A stretch of DNA of 32,359 bases, taken from assembly GCA_019419625.1 (NCBI GenBank), contig DXZO01000020.1, forward strand, positions 1 to 32,359, written 5' to 3'. This DNA comes from Collinsella sp. (lineage in GTDB: Bacteria > Actinomycetota > Coriobacteriia > Coriobacteriales > Coriobacteriaceae). The translations under genes and the position numbers were made by a program. Each line of letters opens with the position of its first letter. Position 1 is the stretch's first letter. Below the pieces are notes generated by a model that worked only from the letters and a program-made list of their open reading frames with translations, was not told the DNA's origin and made no database searches. Shown one piece after another: positions 8,176-16,057 of this stretch.

Positions 8176-8331
8176 TTATTCGTCCTTCGGCAGCGGCTTC
8201 ATGCTCCAAAAGACGACGTTCATAATGACGACGATGATGAGCACCACGCCGTTGGCCACCCAAAAGCCCATATTCAGGCCGAGCCACTCCGAGGTGCCAA
8301 ACAGGTCAATCCAAATCTGCGTCCAGTTCAT
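8176..8331 (-). CDS. 51-residue single-span membrane microprotein behind MgtA
   Basis: An unrecognised small protein. It begins MNWTQIWIDLFGTSEWL and continues through one membrane span at about residues 21-43 (rich in Val, Ile, Phe and Trp), ending in a charged tail KPLPKDE. It starts 30 bases after the mgtA stop, and GAGAGGAG stands 6 bases before its ATG, so it is almost certainly translated from the mgtA transcript. Small membrane peptides are known to bind and tune MgtA/MgtB in enterobacteria (MgtS, MgtR). This protein shows no obvious sequence likeness to them, so a regulatory or stabilising partner role for MgtA is inferred from position, size and topology only. The gene is shorter than common annotation cut-offs. 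Confidence 0.75.
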   Translation of the reverse strand: MNWTQIWIDLFGTSEWLGLNMGFWVANGVVLIIVVIMNVVFWSMKPLPKDE

Positions 8332-8361
8332 GCGAACGCTCCTCTCATGTCAAATCCCCTG

Positions 8362-11130
8362 TTACAGCAGCTCGCCATAGCGCCTGACATAGGCCTTCTT
8401 AAGACTTGTTGCCAACGCCATATACAGCAAGATGCACGGGATCAGGAACAGGAAGTACTCAACGGGCAGGGCACCCAGGCCCAACGTAGGCCCAAGCGGG
8501 CTAAACGGAATCGCCGTGAGCAGCGCGATGCCCGTCATCGTGAGCAGCATCACCGGCGCCGAGGCACGGCTCTGAATAAACGGCAGCTTGGGCGTGCGAA
8601 TCATATGAATGACCAGCGTCTGGCTCCACATGGACTCGACAAACCAACCGGCCTGGAACAGCGCGATGTATGCCAGCTGCATCTGCTCCAGTGCAGCGCC
8701 CGAGTAAACATGCGCCAGCTCGTTAAACAGCACGCCGTGGCTCACAAACAGCGGGCAGAAGACAAAGTACATAAAGATGTAGGTCATAAAGTCAAAGATG
8801 GAGCTGGTGGGCCCGATCCAGATCATGAATCTGCCGACACTCGACGCGTCCCAGGTACGCGGCACGCGCAGGAACTCCTCGTCCACATTATCCCAGGGAA
8901 TCGCCAGGCAGCTGCAGTCATAAATCAAGTTGAGCAGAATCAGCTGGATGCTCATCATGGGCAAAAACGGCAGCAGGGCAGACGCGGCAAGCACGCTAAA
9001 CATGTTGCCGAAGTTAGAGCTCGCGGTCATCTTGATGTACTTGATCATGTTGGCGTAGGTCTTACGCCCCTCGATGATGCCTTCCTCGAGCACCATCAGG
9101 TCCTTCTCGAGCAAGATGATGTCTGCCGACTCCTTGGCAACGTCGACAGCGGTATCGACCGAGATGCCGATATCGGACGACTTCATGGCCGAGGCATCGT
9201 TGATGCCGTCACCCATGTAGCCTACAACATGCCCGTTGTCGCGCAGGACGGAGACGACACGCGCCTTTTGATCCGGTGTGAGCTTGGCAAACACCTGCAC
9301 GTCCTCGGCACGGCGGGCGAGCTCCGCATCGTCCATGGCAGCAATGTCGCTACCCAGCAGCATGTTGTTGACCTGCAGTCCCACCTGCTTACAGATGGTG
9401 CGCGTGACCTTCTCGTTGTCGCCGGTCAAAATCTTGGTGGCGACGCCATGGTTGCGCAATGCCTCGATGGCATCGGCCGTCGACTCTTTAGGCGGATCCA
9501 AAAATGCCAGATAGCCAATCAGGACCATATCGCACTCGTCCTCGGCGCTAAAGGCACCGGCCGGCGAAGGATTGGACTTTTGTGCAATCGCCAACACGCG
9601 AAAACCGTCATCGTTCAGATCGGCGACCGTTGCCAGGATACGCCTGCGTACCTCGTCGTCCAGCACGCGAACCGCACCATCGATCTCGACATGCGAGCAT
9701 ACCGAGAGCATTTCCTCGACAGCGCCCTTGGTGACCATCTGAGTCTTACCGCTGCGGTCGCGCACCACGGTGGTAAGGCGACGGCGCGCAAAATCAAACG
9801 GCACCTCGTCGACCTTTACGTATGCCTCCGAAAGATCGGTGAGACTCGGGTCGTTTTGCTCCTCTTCCTCGGTGCACTTGATAATCGCCAGGTCCATGAG
9901 GTTCTTGTAGCCCGTCTGGAAATAGCTGTTGAGATAGGCGTGGCGCAAAACGCGCGAATCCTCCTGACCGTTGATATTCCAGTGATACTCCAGCACCACC
10001 TGGTCCTGCGTCAGCGTGCCGGTCTTGTCCGTGCACAGCACGTCCATGGCGCCAAAGTTCTGAATCGAGTTGAGGTTCTTAACGATGGTCTGTTTTTTGC
10101 TCATGGCAACTGCGCCCTTGGCAAGGCACGTGGTGACAATCATGGGCAGCATCTCGGGCGTAAGACCCACGGCAATGCTGATGGCAAAGAGGCCGGCATC
10201 GAGCCAGTTGCCCTTGGTAACGCCGTTAATCAAAAAGACGAATGGAACCATCACCATCATAAAGCGGATGAGCACCCACGAGACGCCATTGACGCCTTTG
10301 GAAAAGCTGGTCTCCACGGCGTCATCCGAAAGGCTCGACGCCATCGAACCAAACAGAGTCTGCTCGCCCACGCTAAAGACGACTGCGGTCGCGCTGCCCG
10401 AGATCACGCTGCTGCCCATAAGGGCGATATTCTCGAACGACGTTGCCGAATCGGATTCTACACAGGTCGTGGGCATTTTCTCGACAGGCTCGCTCTCACC
10501 CGTCAGGCTGGCCTGGCTCACAAAGAGGTCCTTGGCCTCGATGATTCTCACATCCGCAGGGATCATGTCGCCAGCGGAAAGGTGCACAATGTCGCCGACC
10601 ACCACATCGTCGATGGGAATCTCCTCCTTGGGAGCATCCTTTCGCGTGACCGTCGCGGTCGTCGTGATCATGTCGAGCAGCTTTTCGGCCGCGTTGCCGC
10701 TACGCGCCTCCTGGATATAGCGCAACGTGCCCGAAAGCACCACCATCGTGGTGATGATAATCACGGTCAGCGGATCGAAATCTTCCGGCACGCTCCCCAT
10801 AAGCGAAAGGGCGGGAAACACCATGTCCGTTGCCGCCGAGATAATGGACAGGAAAAATAGGATTGCCGTAAAGGGGTTGACGAAAGCGTCTGCGAGCCTG
10901 CGGGCCAGCGACTTTTTCTTGCCGCGCGTGACCACGTTGCGCCCGTTGTCCGCCTCGCTGTGTGCGACCTCGTCGCGATCCAGACCACCCAGGTTGGACC
11001 CGACCCATGTCATAGCATCGCTCAGCGGAATGGTCGCCGCATACTGAATGCGCCCCTCCGCACGATGCCGAATCAAATCGTGCTGCGCTTGAGCCGTCGA
11101 AGCCGCACGGTGCATGGTTAACATCTTCAC
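8362..11130 (-). CDS. mgtA: Magnesium-importing P-type ATPase, MgtA type
   Basis: A 922-residue P-type ATPase of the Mg2+-importing subgroup (P3B), of normal length. It has a cytoplasmic N-terminal extension (about 1-80) followed by the FVNPFTAIL segment into TM1. The dephosphorylation motif SLTGES is near 208-213 and the TM4 motif is PEMLPM. The phosphorylation site is Asp368 in CTDKTGTLTQD. The hinge is GDGINDASAMKSSDIGISVD, followed by the MgtA-typical SSNFGNMFSVL and TM6 NLIYDCSCLAIPWDNVDEE. Translation probably begins at a GTG (11130) with GGAG 8 bases upstream; the ATG two codons later is too far from that site. It is preceded by a leader of about 150 bases after a terminator and followed by the 51-residue membrane protein, with which it forms an operon. 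Confidence 0.93.
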   Translation of the reverse strand: MKMLTMHRAASTAQAQHDLIRHRAEGRIQYAATIPLSDAMTWVGSNLGGLDRDEVAHSEADNGRNVVTRGKKKSLARRLADAFVNPFTAILFFLSIISAATDMVFPALSLMGSVPEDFDPLTVIIITTMVVLSGTLRYIQEARSGNAAEKLLDMITTTATVTRKDAPKEEIPIDDVVVGDIVHLSAGDMIPADVRIIEAKDLFVSQASLTGESEPVEKMPTTCVESDSATSFENIALMGSSVISGSATAVVFSVGEQTLFGSMASSLSDDAVETSFSKGVNGVSWVLIRFMMVMVPFVFLINGVTKGNWLDAGLFAISIAVGLTPEMLPMIVTTCLAKGAVAMSKKQTIVKNLNSIQNFGAMDVLCTDKTGTLTQDQVVLEYHWNINGQEDSRVLRHAYLNSYFQTGYKNLMDLAIIKCTEEEEQNDPSLTDLSEAYVKVDEVPFDFARRRLTTVVRDRSGKTQMVTKGAVEEMLSVCSHVEIDGAVRVLDDEVRRRILATVADLNDDGFRVLAIAQKSNPSPAGAFSAEDECDMVLIGYLAFLDPPKESTADAIEALRNHGVATKILTGDNEKVTRTICKQVGLQVNNMLLGSDIAAMDDAELARRAEDVQVFAKLTPDQKARVVSVLRDNGHVVGYMGDGINDASAMKSSDIGISVDTAVDVAKESADIILLEKDLMVLEEGIIEGRKTYANMIKYIKMTASSNFGNMFSVLAASALLPFLPMMSIQLILLNLIYDCSCLAIPWDNVDEEFLRVPRTWDASSVGRFMIWIGPTSSIFDFMTYIFMYFVFCPLFVSHGVLFNELAHVYSGAALEQMQLAYIALFQAGWFVESMWSQTLVIHMIRTPKLPFIQSRASAPVMLLTMTGIALLTAIPFSPLGPTLGLGALPVEYFLFLIPCILLYMALATSLKKAYVRRYGELL

Positions 11131-11285
11131 TTACTACGCTCCGTTCTATCGATTGCATGCAGAGCAACTTAGCTGCGGCGGTCCTTAACAAGATGGGACC
11201 GTGGCGACGCACACCGCCCTGCGCTTCCGGTACTGTCACTGCCGCTCAAGGTCCTCACCTCTCCTTCGCGTCTGCGACTGTTCAC
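11131..11285 (-). promoter_or_regulatory. mgtA: Leader of mgtA with mutually exclusive stem-loops (possible Mg2+-sensing RNA)
   Basis: Read leftward, this GC-rich untranslated stretch contains GAGGTGAGGACCTT (11248-11261), and nearer the gene GGTCCCATCTTGTTAAGGACC, which folds on itself. The middle GGTCC can pair either with the upstream GGACC or with the downstream GGACC, so two alternative folds exist. AGGTGAGG resembles the 5' core of the M-box magnesium riboswitch, and GCTAAGTTGCTCT nearer the gene loosely resembles its 3' end. The M-box centre is not recognisable and the element is shorter. Regulatory RNA is therefore only a suspicion. No convincing promoter box could be fixed within it. 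Confidence 0.3.
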
Positions 11286-11335
11286 AGAATAGAAAAGCCG
11301 CAAGACCAAGCACATGGCTGGTTTCTTGCGGCTTT
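11285..11335 (-). terminator. Rho-independent terminator after the winged-helix gene
   Basis: Arms 11294-11305 and 11324-11335 form a 12-bp stem (AAAGCCGCAAGA and its complement). Read leftward it is followed by TTTTCTATTCT. It lies about 60 bases past the stop of the winged-helix regulator and before the mgtA leader, so it divides the two transport genes into separate transcription units or acts as an attenuator between them. A small stem TCTGCCG/CGGCAGA (11358-11380) precedes it. Confidence 0.75.
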
Positions 11336-11397
11336 CTTGCGATTCGGCAAGGATTATTCTGCCGTTTTTCAATCGGCAGAGGTAGTAGGCTAAAGCG

Positions 11398-11880
11398 TTA
11401 TCCGGCCATCTTATAGCCCACGCCCCACACGGTTAACAGGTAACGCGGGTTATCGGGCTCGGGCTCAATCTTCTTTCGAATCTTTCGGACAAAGGCCATG
11501 ATGTTGCTGTCGTCGAGCAGATACTCGTCCTGCCACACGGCCCGATAGATTTCTTCTTTGCTAAAGACCGTACCCCGATTGGTGGCCAAAAAGGCAAGGA
11601 TGTCAAACTCCTTAGGTGTGAGCGAGACGGGCACACCCAGGACCTTCACGGTGCGCGAAGCTAGGTCAATCGACAGCTCGTCGATAACGATGGACTCTGT
11701 GGCGGAACCCGACTGCGAACCCGCGAGCATGAGCTCGACGGACGTGAGTCTGCCCGACGCGATATCGGCAAATATGGGCGCGAGCTCGAGGGCGGCGGCG
11801 CTGTCAGACGAGAACAACGCACCGCTGAGCTCGGCGGCCTCGGCGGGCGTGATCGCTATGTTGGTTCTGTTCGTTCGCAT
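11398..11880 (-). CDS. Receiver-less OmpR/PhoB-type winged-helix regulator
   Basis: A 160-residue protein. Residues about 66-160 are a complete OmpR-type DNA-binding domain: LTPKEFDILAFLATNRGTVF, then EEIYRAVWQ, the recognition-helix region SNIMAFVRKIRKKIEP, and the wing YLLTVWGVGYKM. The first 65 residues are not a receiver: there is no acidic pocket and no phosphoacceptor Asp/Lys arrangement. They form an alanine- and serine-rich, probably helical segment of unknown function. The gene begins 9 bases after the stop of the divergent P-type ATPase, so the two are cotranscribed. mgtA lies next downstream beyond a terminator. The likely role is control of this cation-transport locus by a signal other than phosphorylation, inferred from position. 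Confidence 0.85.
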   Translation of the reverse strand: MRTNRTNIAITPAEAAELSGALFSSDSAAALELAPIFADIASGRLTSVELMLAGSQSGSATESIVIDELSIDLASRTVKVLGVPVSLTPKEFDILAFLATNRGTVFSKEEIYRAVWQDEYLLDDSNIMAFVRKIRKKIEPEPDNPRYLLTVWGVGYKMAG

Positions 11881-11889
11881 AGAACCGCC

Positions 11890-14334
11890 CTAAAACAAAC
11901 CGCTCGTGCGGGACAGATAGACCCGCTTGATGACCGAAACAACGACAAGGTACGGCACACTGAGCAGCGCGACGACACCCAAATACCACGCTGGCAAAGC
12001 GGCGAGGCCGATCAGCTGCGCCGCCGAACCAAGCGCGAGCAAAGCAGACGCGACAAGCATGATGCCAACCATCATCACGAGCAAACGGCGCGGGCGGTCC
12101 GACCCGCAAACACGCCGTGTTCGCAAGACCAAAAGTACCAGCGACTCGGTCCACGCGCATTCCAGCAGCCAACCTGCTTGAAACGTGGCGATAAAGGTCG
12201 CCCTACCCGCGGCATCCAACGCCATAAAAGATGCGCCGCATACGGCAGGGCACACGCCAAAGAACAAAATCACAAAGGTGATGATGTCGAATGCCGAGCT
12301 TGCAAAGCCAAAATGGAGCATAAAGCCGCCCAAGCCCTTGCCCGACCATGCCTTGGGGCGAGCGATTGCCTCGCCGTCAACGTTATCCCACGACAACGCC
12401 AGGCAGGTCGCGTCGTAAAGCAAGTTGAGCAGAAGCAGCTGAGTAGCGGTCGCCGGCACAAAGGGCAAAAAGATGCTGGCGGCAGCCACCGAGCAAATAT
12501 TGCCAAAGTTAGAGCTTGACGCGATACGGATGTACTTGGAGGCATTGGCGAACGAGACCCTGCCCTCGCGCACGCCCTCGGCAACGACGCCCAGGTCGCG
12601 CTCGAGCAGTACGAGATCGGCAACCTTCTTGGACTCGGCGGTGGCAGAATCCACAACGATGCCGACGTCTGCCGCCGTGAGTGCCGGCACGTCGTTCACG
12701 CCGTCGCCGATATAGCCGACAATATAGCCCGAAAGCCGGATGAGTCCTACGATGCGCGCCTTTTGCGCGGGCGTGAGCTCGGCAAAGACGCGAGTGCGTC
12801 CCACCCGGACAAGCGCCTCGGACTCCTCCATGGCATCGAGCATGGCACCCGTGATGACGTTACCGGCGGGAATCCCAAGGCGTTTACAGGTAGAACGAGC
12901 GACCGACGCCGAATCACCGGTCAGCACGCGCACCTCGACAGACAGGTCGGAAAGTGAGCGAATGGCAGCGTGGGCGCTAGCCTTTGGTCGGTCGAAGAAG
13001 CCCAGAAAACCGCACAGCACCAGACCGTCCCAACCCGCCGCCGTCGTACTGTAGGCGACAGCGAGCACCTTGATGCCATCGGCACGCATATCCTCGGCAA
13101 CCTCGTAGGCGCTCTGGCGCCCTTCTTCATTCATGGGAACGAGCTCGCCTTTAAAGCTCGCCCAGGCACAATGCGCGCAAACGCTCTCGACCTCGCCTTT
13201 AACGATGGTCAGGTGACTGTCGGGACGAGCCGGCAGCCCCAAGCACCCAAGTGCCCCCGGTGTGGTGCCGAGCTTAACGCCCGACGCCTTGACAACGTGA
13301 TCAAAGGGATCGGACGCATACAGGGTAAATGCATGACCAAGATCTTTGGCAGCAAGGCGAAGCTCGGGTGCGGCACACGCATCGGCAATAGCCCGGTTAA
13401 GTTGATTGGCGACGGTCCCCTGATTCATACTCTCGAGATACGCCAAGTTGAGGGTCTGCTCGTTCTCGTTGCCCAGGATATCGGTGTAGTACTCAAGCAC
13501 CGCGACATCTTCTGTCAGCGTTCCCGTCTTGTCCACGCACACTACGTCCATGGAGCCCAGCGACTCCATGGCATCGACGTTCTTAACGATGACTTGTTTG
13601 TTTTTGAGACGACGGGCGCTGCCCGACAGACAGACGCTCGTAACGACTGGAAGCATTTCGGGAACCAGACCAACGGCCGTTCCCAAAGCAAACAGCAGCG
13701 CTTGCGCCCAGTCGCCCAACACGACGCCACGAATCGTAATGACAAACGGCAACACAATCAGCATGCACTTGACTAAAGCCGCGCAAATGCTCTTGGCCCC
13801 AACATTAAACTGCGTGGCAGGGCGGGCGCGCCGGCACGGCACGGCCTCATCCTTGTCGGCACATGCAAGAACGGTTGCCGAGGCCTTGCCATCAACAATA
13901 GTCGTCCCTGCGCGAACGGTCTCGCCCTCCCGCTTTGCGGTCTGGCCACTCTCGCCTGTAAGCGATGACTCGGAAACAAGAATGTGATTGCCCTGGGCAA
14001 GAATCGCATCGACCGGGCAGAGCATGCCAGCGTACAAGCGAATCACATCGCCAGGCACAAGCCGGTCGGCATTGACTTGAACCCAGCATGCGTCAACACG
14101 CTTCCAAACGGCCGCATGGCTCGCCCTCAGCATATGGCGATTGAAGGTGCGCATAGCCTCATTTTCATAGAACAGACGCACCAAGCCGCCGACCAGCCAC
14201 ATTGCAAACAACACAGCAGGCGCGAACACCCCCGTCTGGCCCTGCGCCTGCGGAACGACATCGACCAAAAAAGCCAAACCGGCCAGCGCAAGCAACAGGG
14301 ACGAGAACGGATTGAAAAATGATTTTTTAATCAT
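11890..14334 (-). CDS. Divergent, N-terminally short MgtA-family P-type ATPase
   Basis: An 814-residue paralogue of the neighbouring MgtA. The catalytic elements are present: SSLTGES (TGES 126-129), TM4 PEMLPV, phosphorylation Asp268 in CVDKTGTLTED, a GDGVNDVPALTAADVGIVVD hinge, SSNFGNICSVAAAS and TM6 NLLYDATCLALSWDNVDGE. The protein starts directly at the FFNPFSSLLL segment, so the cytoplasmic N-terminal region of MgtA (about 80 residues) is missing. An in-frame TAG 12 bases before the ATG confirms that this is the true start rather than a missed upstream one. The hinge has Val where P-type ATPases normally have Ala (GDGVNDxPAL), and the DIG motif is DVG. The start has AGAGG at 5 bases. It probably transports a divalent cation, but Mg2+ is not assured. 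Confidence 0.88.
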   Translation of the reverse strand: MIKKSFFNPFSSLLLALAGLAFLVDVVPQAQGQTGVFAPAVLFAMWLVGGLVRLFYENEAMRTFNRHMLRASHAAVWKRVDACWVQVNADRLVPGDVIRLYAGMLCPVDAILAQGNHILVSESSLTGESGQTAKREGETVRAGTTIVDGKASATVLACADKDEAVPCRRARPATQFNVGAKSICAALVKCMLIVLPFVITIRGVVLGDWAQALLFALGTAVGLVPEMLPVVTSVCLSGSARRLKNKQVIVKNVDAMESLGSMDVVCVDKTGTLTEDVAVLEYYTDILGNENEQTLNLAYLESMNQGTVANQLNRAIADACAAPELRLAAKDLGHAFTLYASDPFDHVVKASGVKLGTTPGALGCLGLPARPDSHLTIVKGEVESVCAHCAWASFKGELVPMNEEGRQSAYEVAEDMRADGIKVLAVAYSTTAAGWDGLVLCGFLGFFDRPKASAHAAIRSLSDLSVEVRVLTGDSASVARSTCKRLGIPAGNVITGAMLDAMEESEALVRVGRTRVFAELTPAQKARIVGLIRLSGYIVGYIGDGVNDVPALTAADVGIVVDSATAESKKVADLVLLERDLGVVAEGVREGRVSFANASKYIRIASSSNFGNICSVAAASIFLPFVPATATQLLLLNLLYDATCLALSWDNVDGEAIARPKAWSGKGLGGFMLHFGFASSAFDIITFVILFFGVCPAVCGASFMALDAAGRATFIATFQAGWLLECAWTESLVLLVLRTRRVCGSDRPRRLLVMMVGIMLVASALLALGSAAQLIGLAALPAWYLGVVALLSVPYLVVVSVIKRVYLSRTSGLF

Positions 14335-14549
14335 CAGAGCCTCTTTCTAGCATGGATTCGATTGTATCCGAGGCATATACCGGTATCCCCGCCCCACTCC
14401 TTGCGACTTCCTTGCTTTTACATGCAACACATGTGACACAGGAACGGCCCCTTTGCCTTATTCCTTGATTTCCGGTTACCGCACACAAAGAACAAACGCC
14501 TGCTAATCATTTACGCTCAGGGACATGCGTACGCCACAGACGGAAAACG

Positions 14550-14855
14550 ATGGGGATCGAGGGCTTCGCGCAGCAGCTCACCGAACATGACAAGAAGTGC
14601 ATCCAGTGATACTGCACATACCCAAAATCGCAGCAACTGTCCTCGTCATGGCGTTCGCGGTATGTCTGCTGAGGCTGCCACTCCGCATGACCAAAGACAT
14701 CGTATTTCGCCAAAAGGGTTTCCAGCCAGCGGGAATGTATTCCGCAATCAAACTCCCCGCAATCGCACTCACCATCTTTTGCTATTGCGCCCTTGCACCG
14801 CGCTTTGGGATGCAGGACAAACAGTGAAAGGAGCTGCAAGCAGGTTTACACTCTA
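14550..14855 (+). pseudogene. Decayed partial copy of the 377-residue membrane-protein gene
   Basis: This stretch matches the first 95 or so codons of the intact gene at 16058-17191. Shared pieces include KxCIQxYC, DIVFxxxGFQxxGM and the near-identical IFCYCALAPRFGM. It is broken by a TGA in place of the Arg codon after CIQ, a one-base deletion just after the following YC, and a second TGA in place of the Trp codon after the GMxxKQ motif. Homology then fades and the rest of the gene is missing. An open frame of 76 codons inside it (from 14597) is only the post-frameshift part. The roughly 215 bases between it and the ATPase start (14335-14549) show no gene; they contain the ATPase upstream region with TACAAT and TATATG boxes but no convincing promoter. 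Confidence 0.8.
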
Positions 14856-14892
14856 GCTGCTGCTCTCAAACGCCGTCTACATCTCGAGGTCT

Positions 14893-15060
14893 AATACTTT
14901 TCCCGAGAAGTGAACGGCTGTATTTGGGCCCCCGAAACATCGACATTTTTAGACGTTAAAACCGCAAGATTCGACTGGCAAAACCGCAGGAAATTGCACG
15001 CCAAAAGTGCCGATGCTTCGGGGGTCCGTTTTCACTCGTTCACTTCTCGGGAAAAGTATT
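14893..15060. repeat. 168-bp long palindrome (MITE-like or large hairpin element)
   Basis: The outer 24 bases (14893-14916) and (15037-15060) are exact reverse complements, with core CTTTTCCCGAGAAGTGAACG. The symmetry continues inward for about 35 further bases with scattered mismatches, including CCCCCGAA/TTCGGGGG and ATCG/CGAT blocks. The two halves then fade into a centre with a short direct repeat (AAAACCGCA). No coding sequence is inside, and no clear target-site duplication flanks it. Size and terminal symmetry suggest a non-autonomous mobile element, though a structured RNA is an alternative. It lies in an accessory gap next to a pseudogene. Confidence 0.8.
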
Positions 15061-15466
15061 TGACATCGATTTCGCAAGGGCCCCAATATGGCAAAGGGGC
15101 AGTCTCCTGCCGCATAACGAGGCGCCCTATTGTCACTGGCAGAATCCATCCGAGGACTGTAAGGGGCACGCATTCCATAAGAGTTGAATCCAACAGCTAA
15201 AACCGATTCCACATGCATGAAAACGCGCTCGGTATCAGGCAAAAAGCAGTGATGGCAAGGAGAGACGTCCCATTGCGACGGGCGCGAAAAGCATCCTTGC
15301 CAACGCCCAGGCAGCGCATCGTATGCTCGGCAGGATCATCTGGCAAGCCGACATGGCAAACCCATCGAGCTGCCATGACACTTTAGCCGCATGACCATGC
15401 ACTCATCGATGGCAGGATTCCCTATACTGAGTCACATATGACGGTATCGCGCCAAAGGAGAACGCC
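15061..15466. other. Gap of about 400 bases with no recognisable gene
   Basis: No frame on either strand has a start, ribosome site and coding character together. Small imperfect inverted repeats are present (GGCAAGGA...TCCTTGCC near 15257-15302, ATGGCA...TGCCAT near 15354-15376). A TATACT box at 15423-15428 lies about 40 bases before the DUF3592-like gene and is a plausible -10 element, but no matching -35 box stands at the proper distance. AAAGGAG just before 15467 is the ribosome site of that gene. Confidence 0.5.
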
Positions 15467-15994
15467 GTGACCACGTCGCAGATATCCCTGCTCGCGCTCA
15501 TCTCGGTTGGAGGCATCGGCATCCTGCTTATCGGAATGAGCACGCTCATGAAAGCCGCCGCCCGCAGGAAAGCCAAGGCCTGCACCGCTATGATCATGGG
15601 AACGGTCATTGACCACCGCTTTATGGGCGAAGGCAGAATGTATCCCGTTTTGGAGTACACCGTCGACGGCACGCGGTACCACGTGAGAAAACAATTCCGC
15701 GGCGTAAAGACCAAAAGCTTGTCGGGACTCCCCGTCCGCACGCAAAGCGCGGCGTACGAAGACGCCAAGGGCTGGTTGCACGTACAGACAGGACCCATCG
15801 CACGCCTAGATACTCTCGCAGAGCAGCTTTGGCCCCTCGGCAGCCAAATGACTGTGCACTACAACCCCAGCAGCCCAGACAAGAGCTATGTCGAGCGCCC
15901 TATCGTGGGCGACTTTGCCACGCTGATGTTTAACATCGCGGGTATCTTGCTCATCGCGCTGAGTATTTTGCTCTATGTTCTTATCCAGCGCTAG
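15467..15994 (+). CDS. DUF3592-like two-span membrane protein
   Basis: A 175-residue protein with membrane helices at about residues 7-29 and 150-172 and a soluble region between them. The middle has the DUF3592 character: GTVIDHRFMG, YPVLEYTVDGTRYHV, and MTVHYNPSSPDKSYVE just before the second helix, the usual place of the family motif for a phrase of the type V.Y.P..P. The function of this family is unknown. The GTG start has AAAGGAG 8 bases upstream. It precedes another membrane protein of unknown function by 63 bases on the same strand, and the two may be one transcript. Confidence 0.8.
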   Translation: MTTSQISLLALISVGGIGILLIGMSTLMKAAARRKAKACTAMIMGTVIDHRFMGEGRMYPVLEYTVDGTRYHVRKQFRGVKTKSLSGLPVRTQSAAYEDAKGWLHVQTGPIARLDTLAEQLWPLGSQMTVHYNPSSPDKSYVERPIVGDFATLMFNIAGILLIALSILLYVLIQR

Positions 15995-16057
15995 CTCAGA
16001 CTGATACATCCCGCGCGCCGCGCGCCGTAATGACCGCCACGACTCCAAGGACCAGCT

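Noticed and set aside
8086..10860. A 924-codon open frame on the plus strand, antisense to mgtA
   Set aside because: It mirrors the mgtA codons, has a His/Arg/Gln-rich composition with no domain, and lacks a ribosome site. GC-rich third positions on the opposite strand explain its length.
11131..11285. A confident M-box (ykoK) riboswitch call
   Set aside because: Only the short AGGTGAGG and a loose 3' similarity are present; the conserved central part is missing, so it is listed only as a possible regulatory leader.
14949..15242. A 97-codon minus-strand frame running through the long palindrome
   Set aside because: It overlaps the inverted repeat, has no ribosome site, and its composition looks random.
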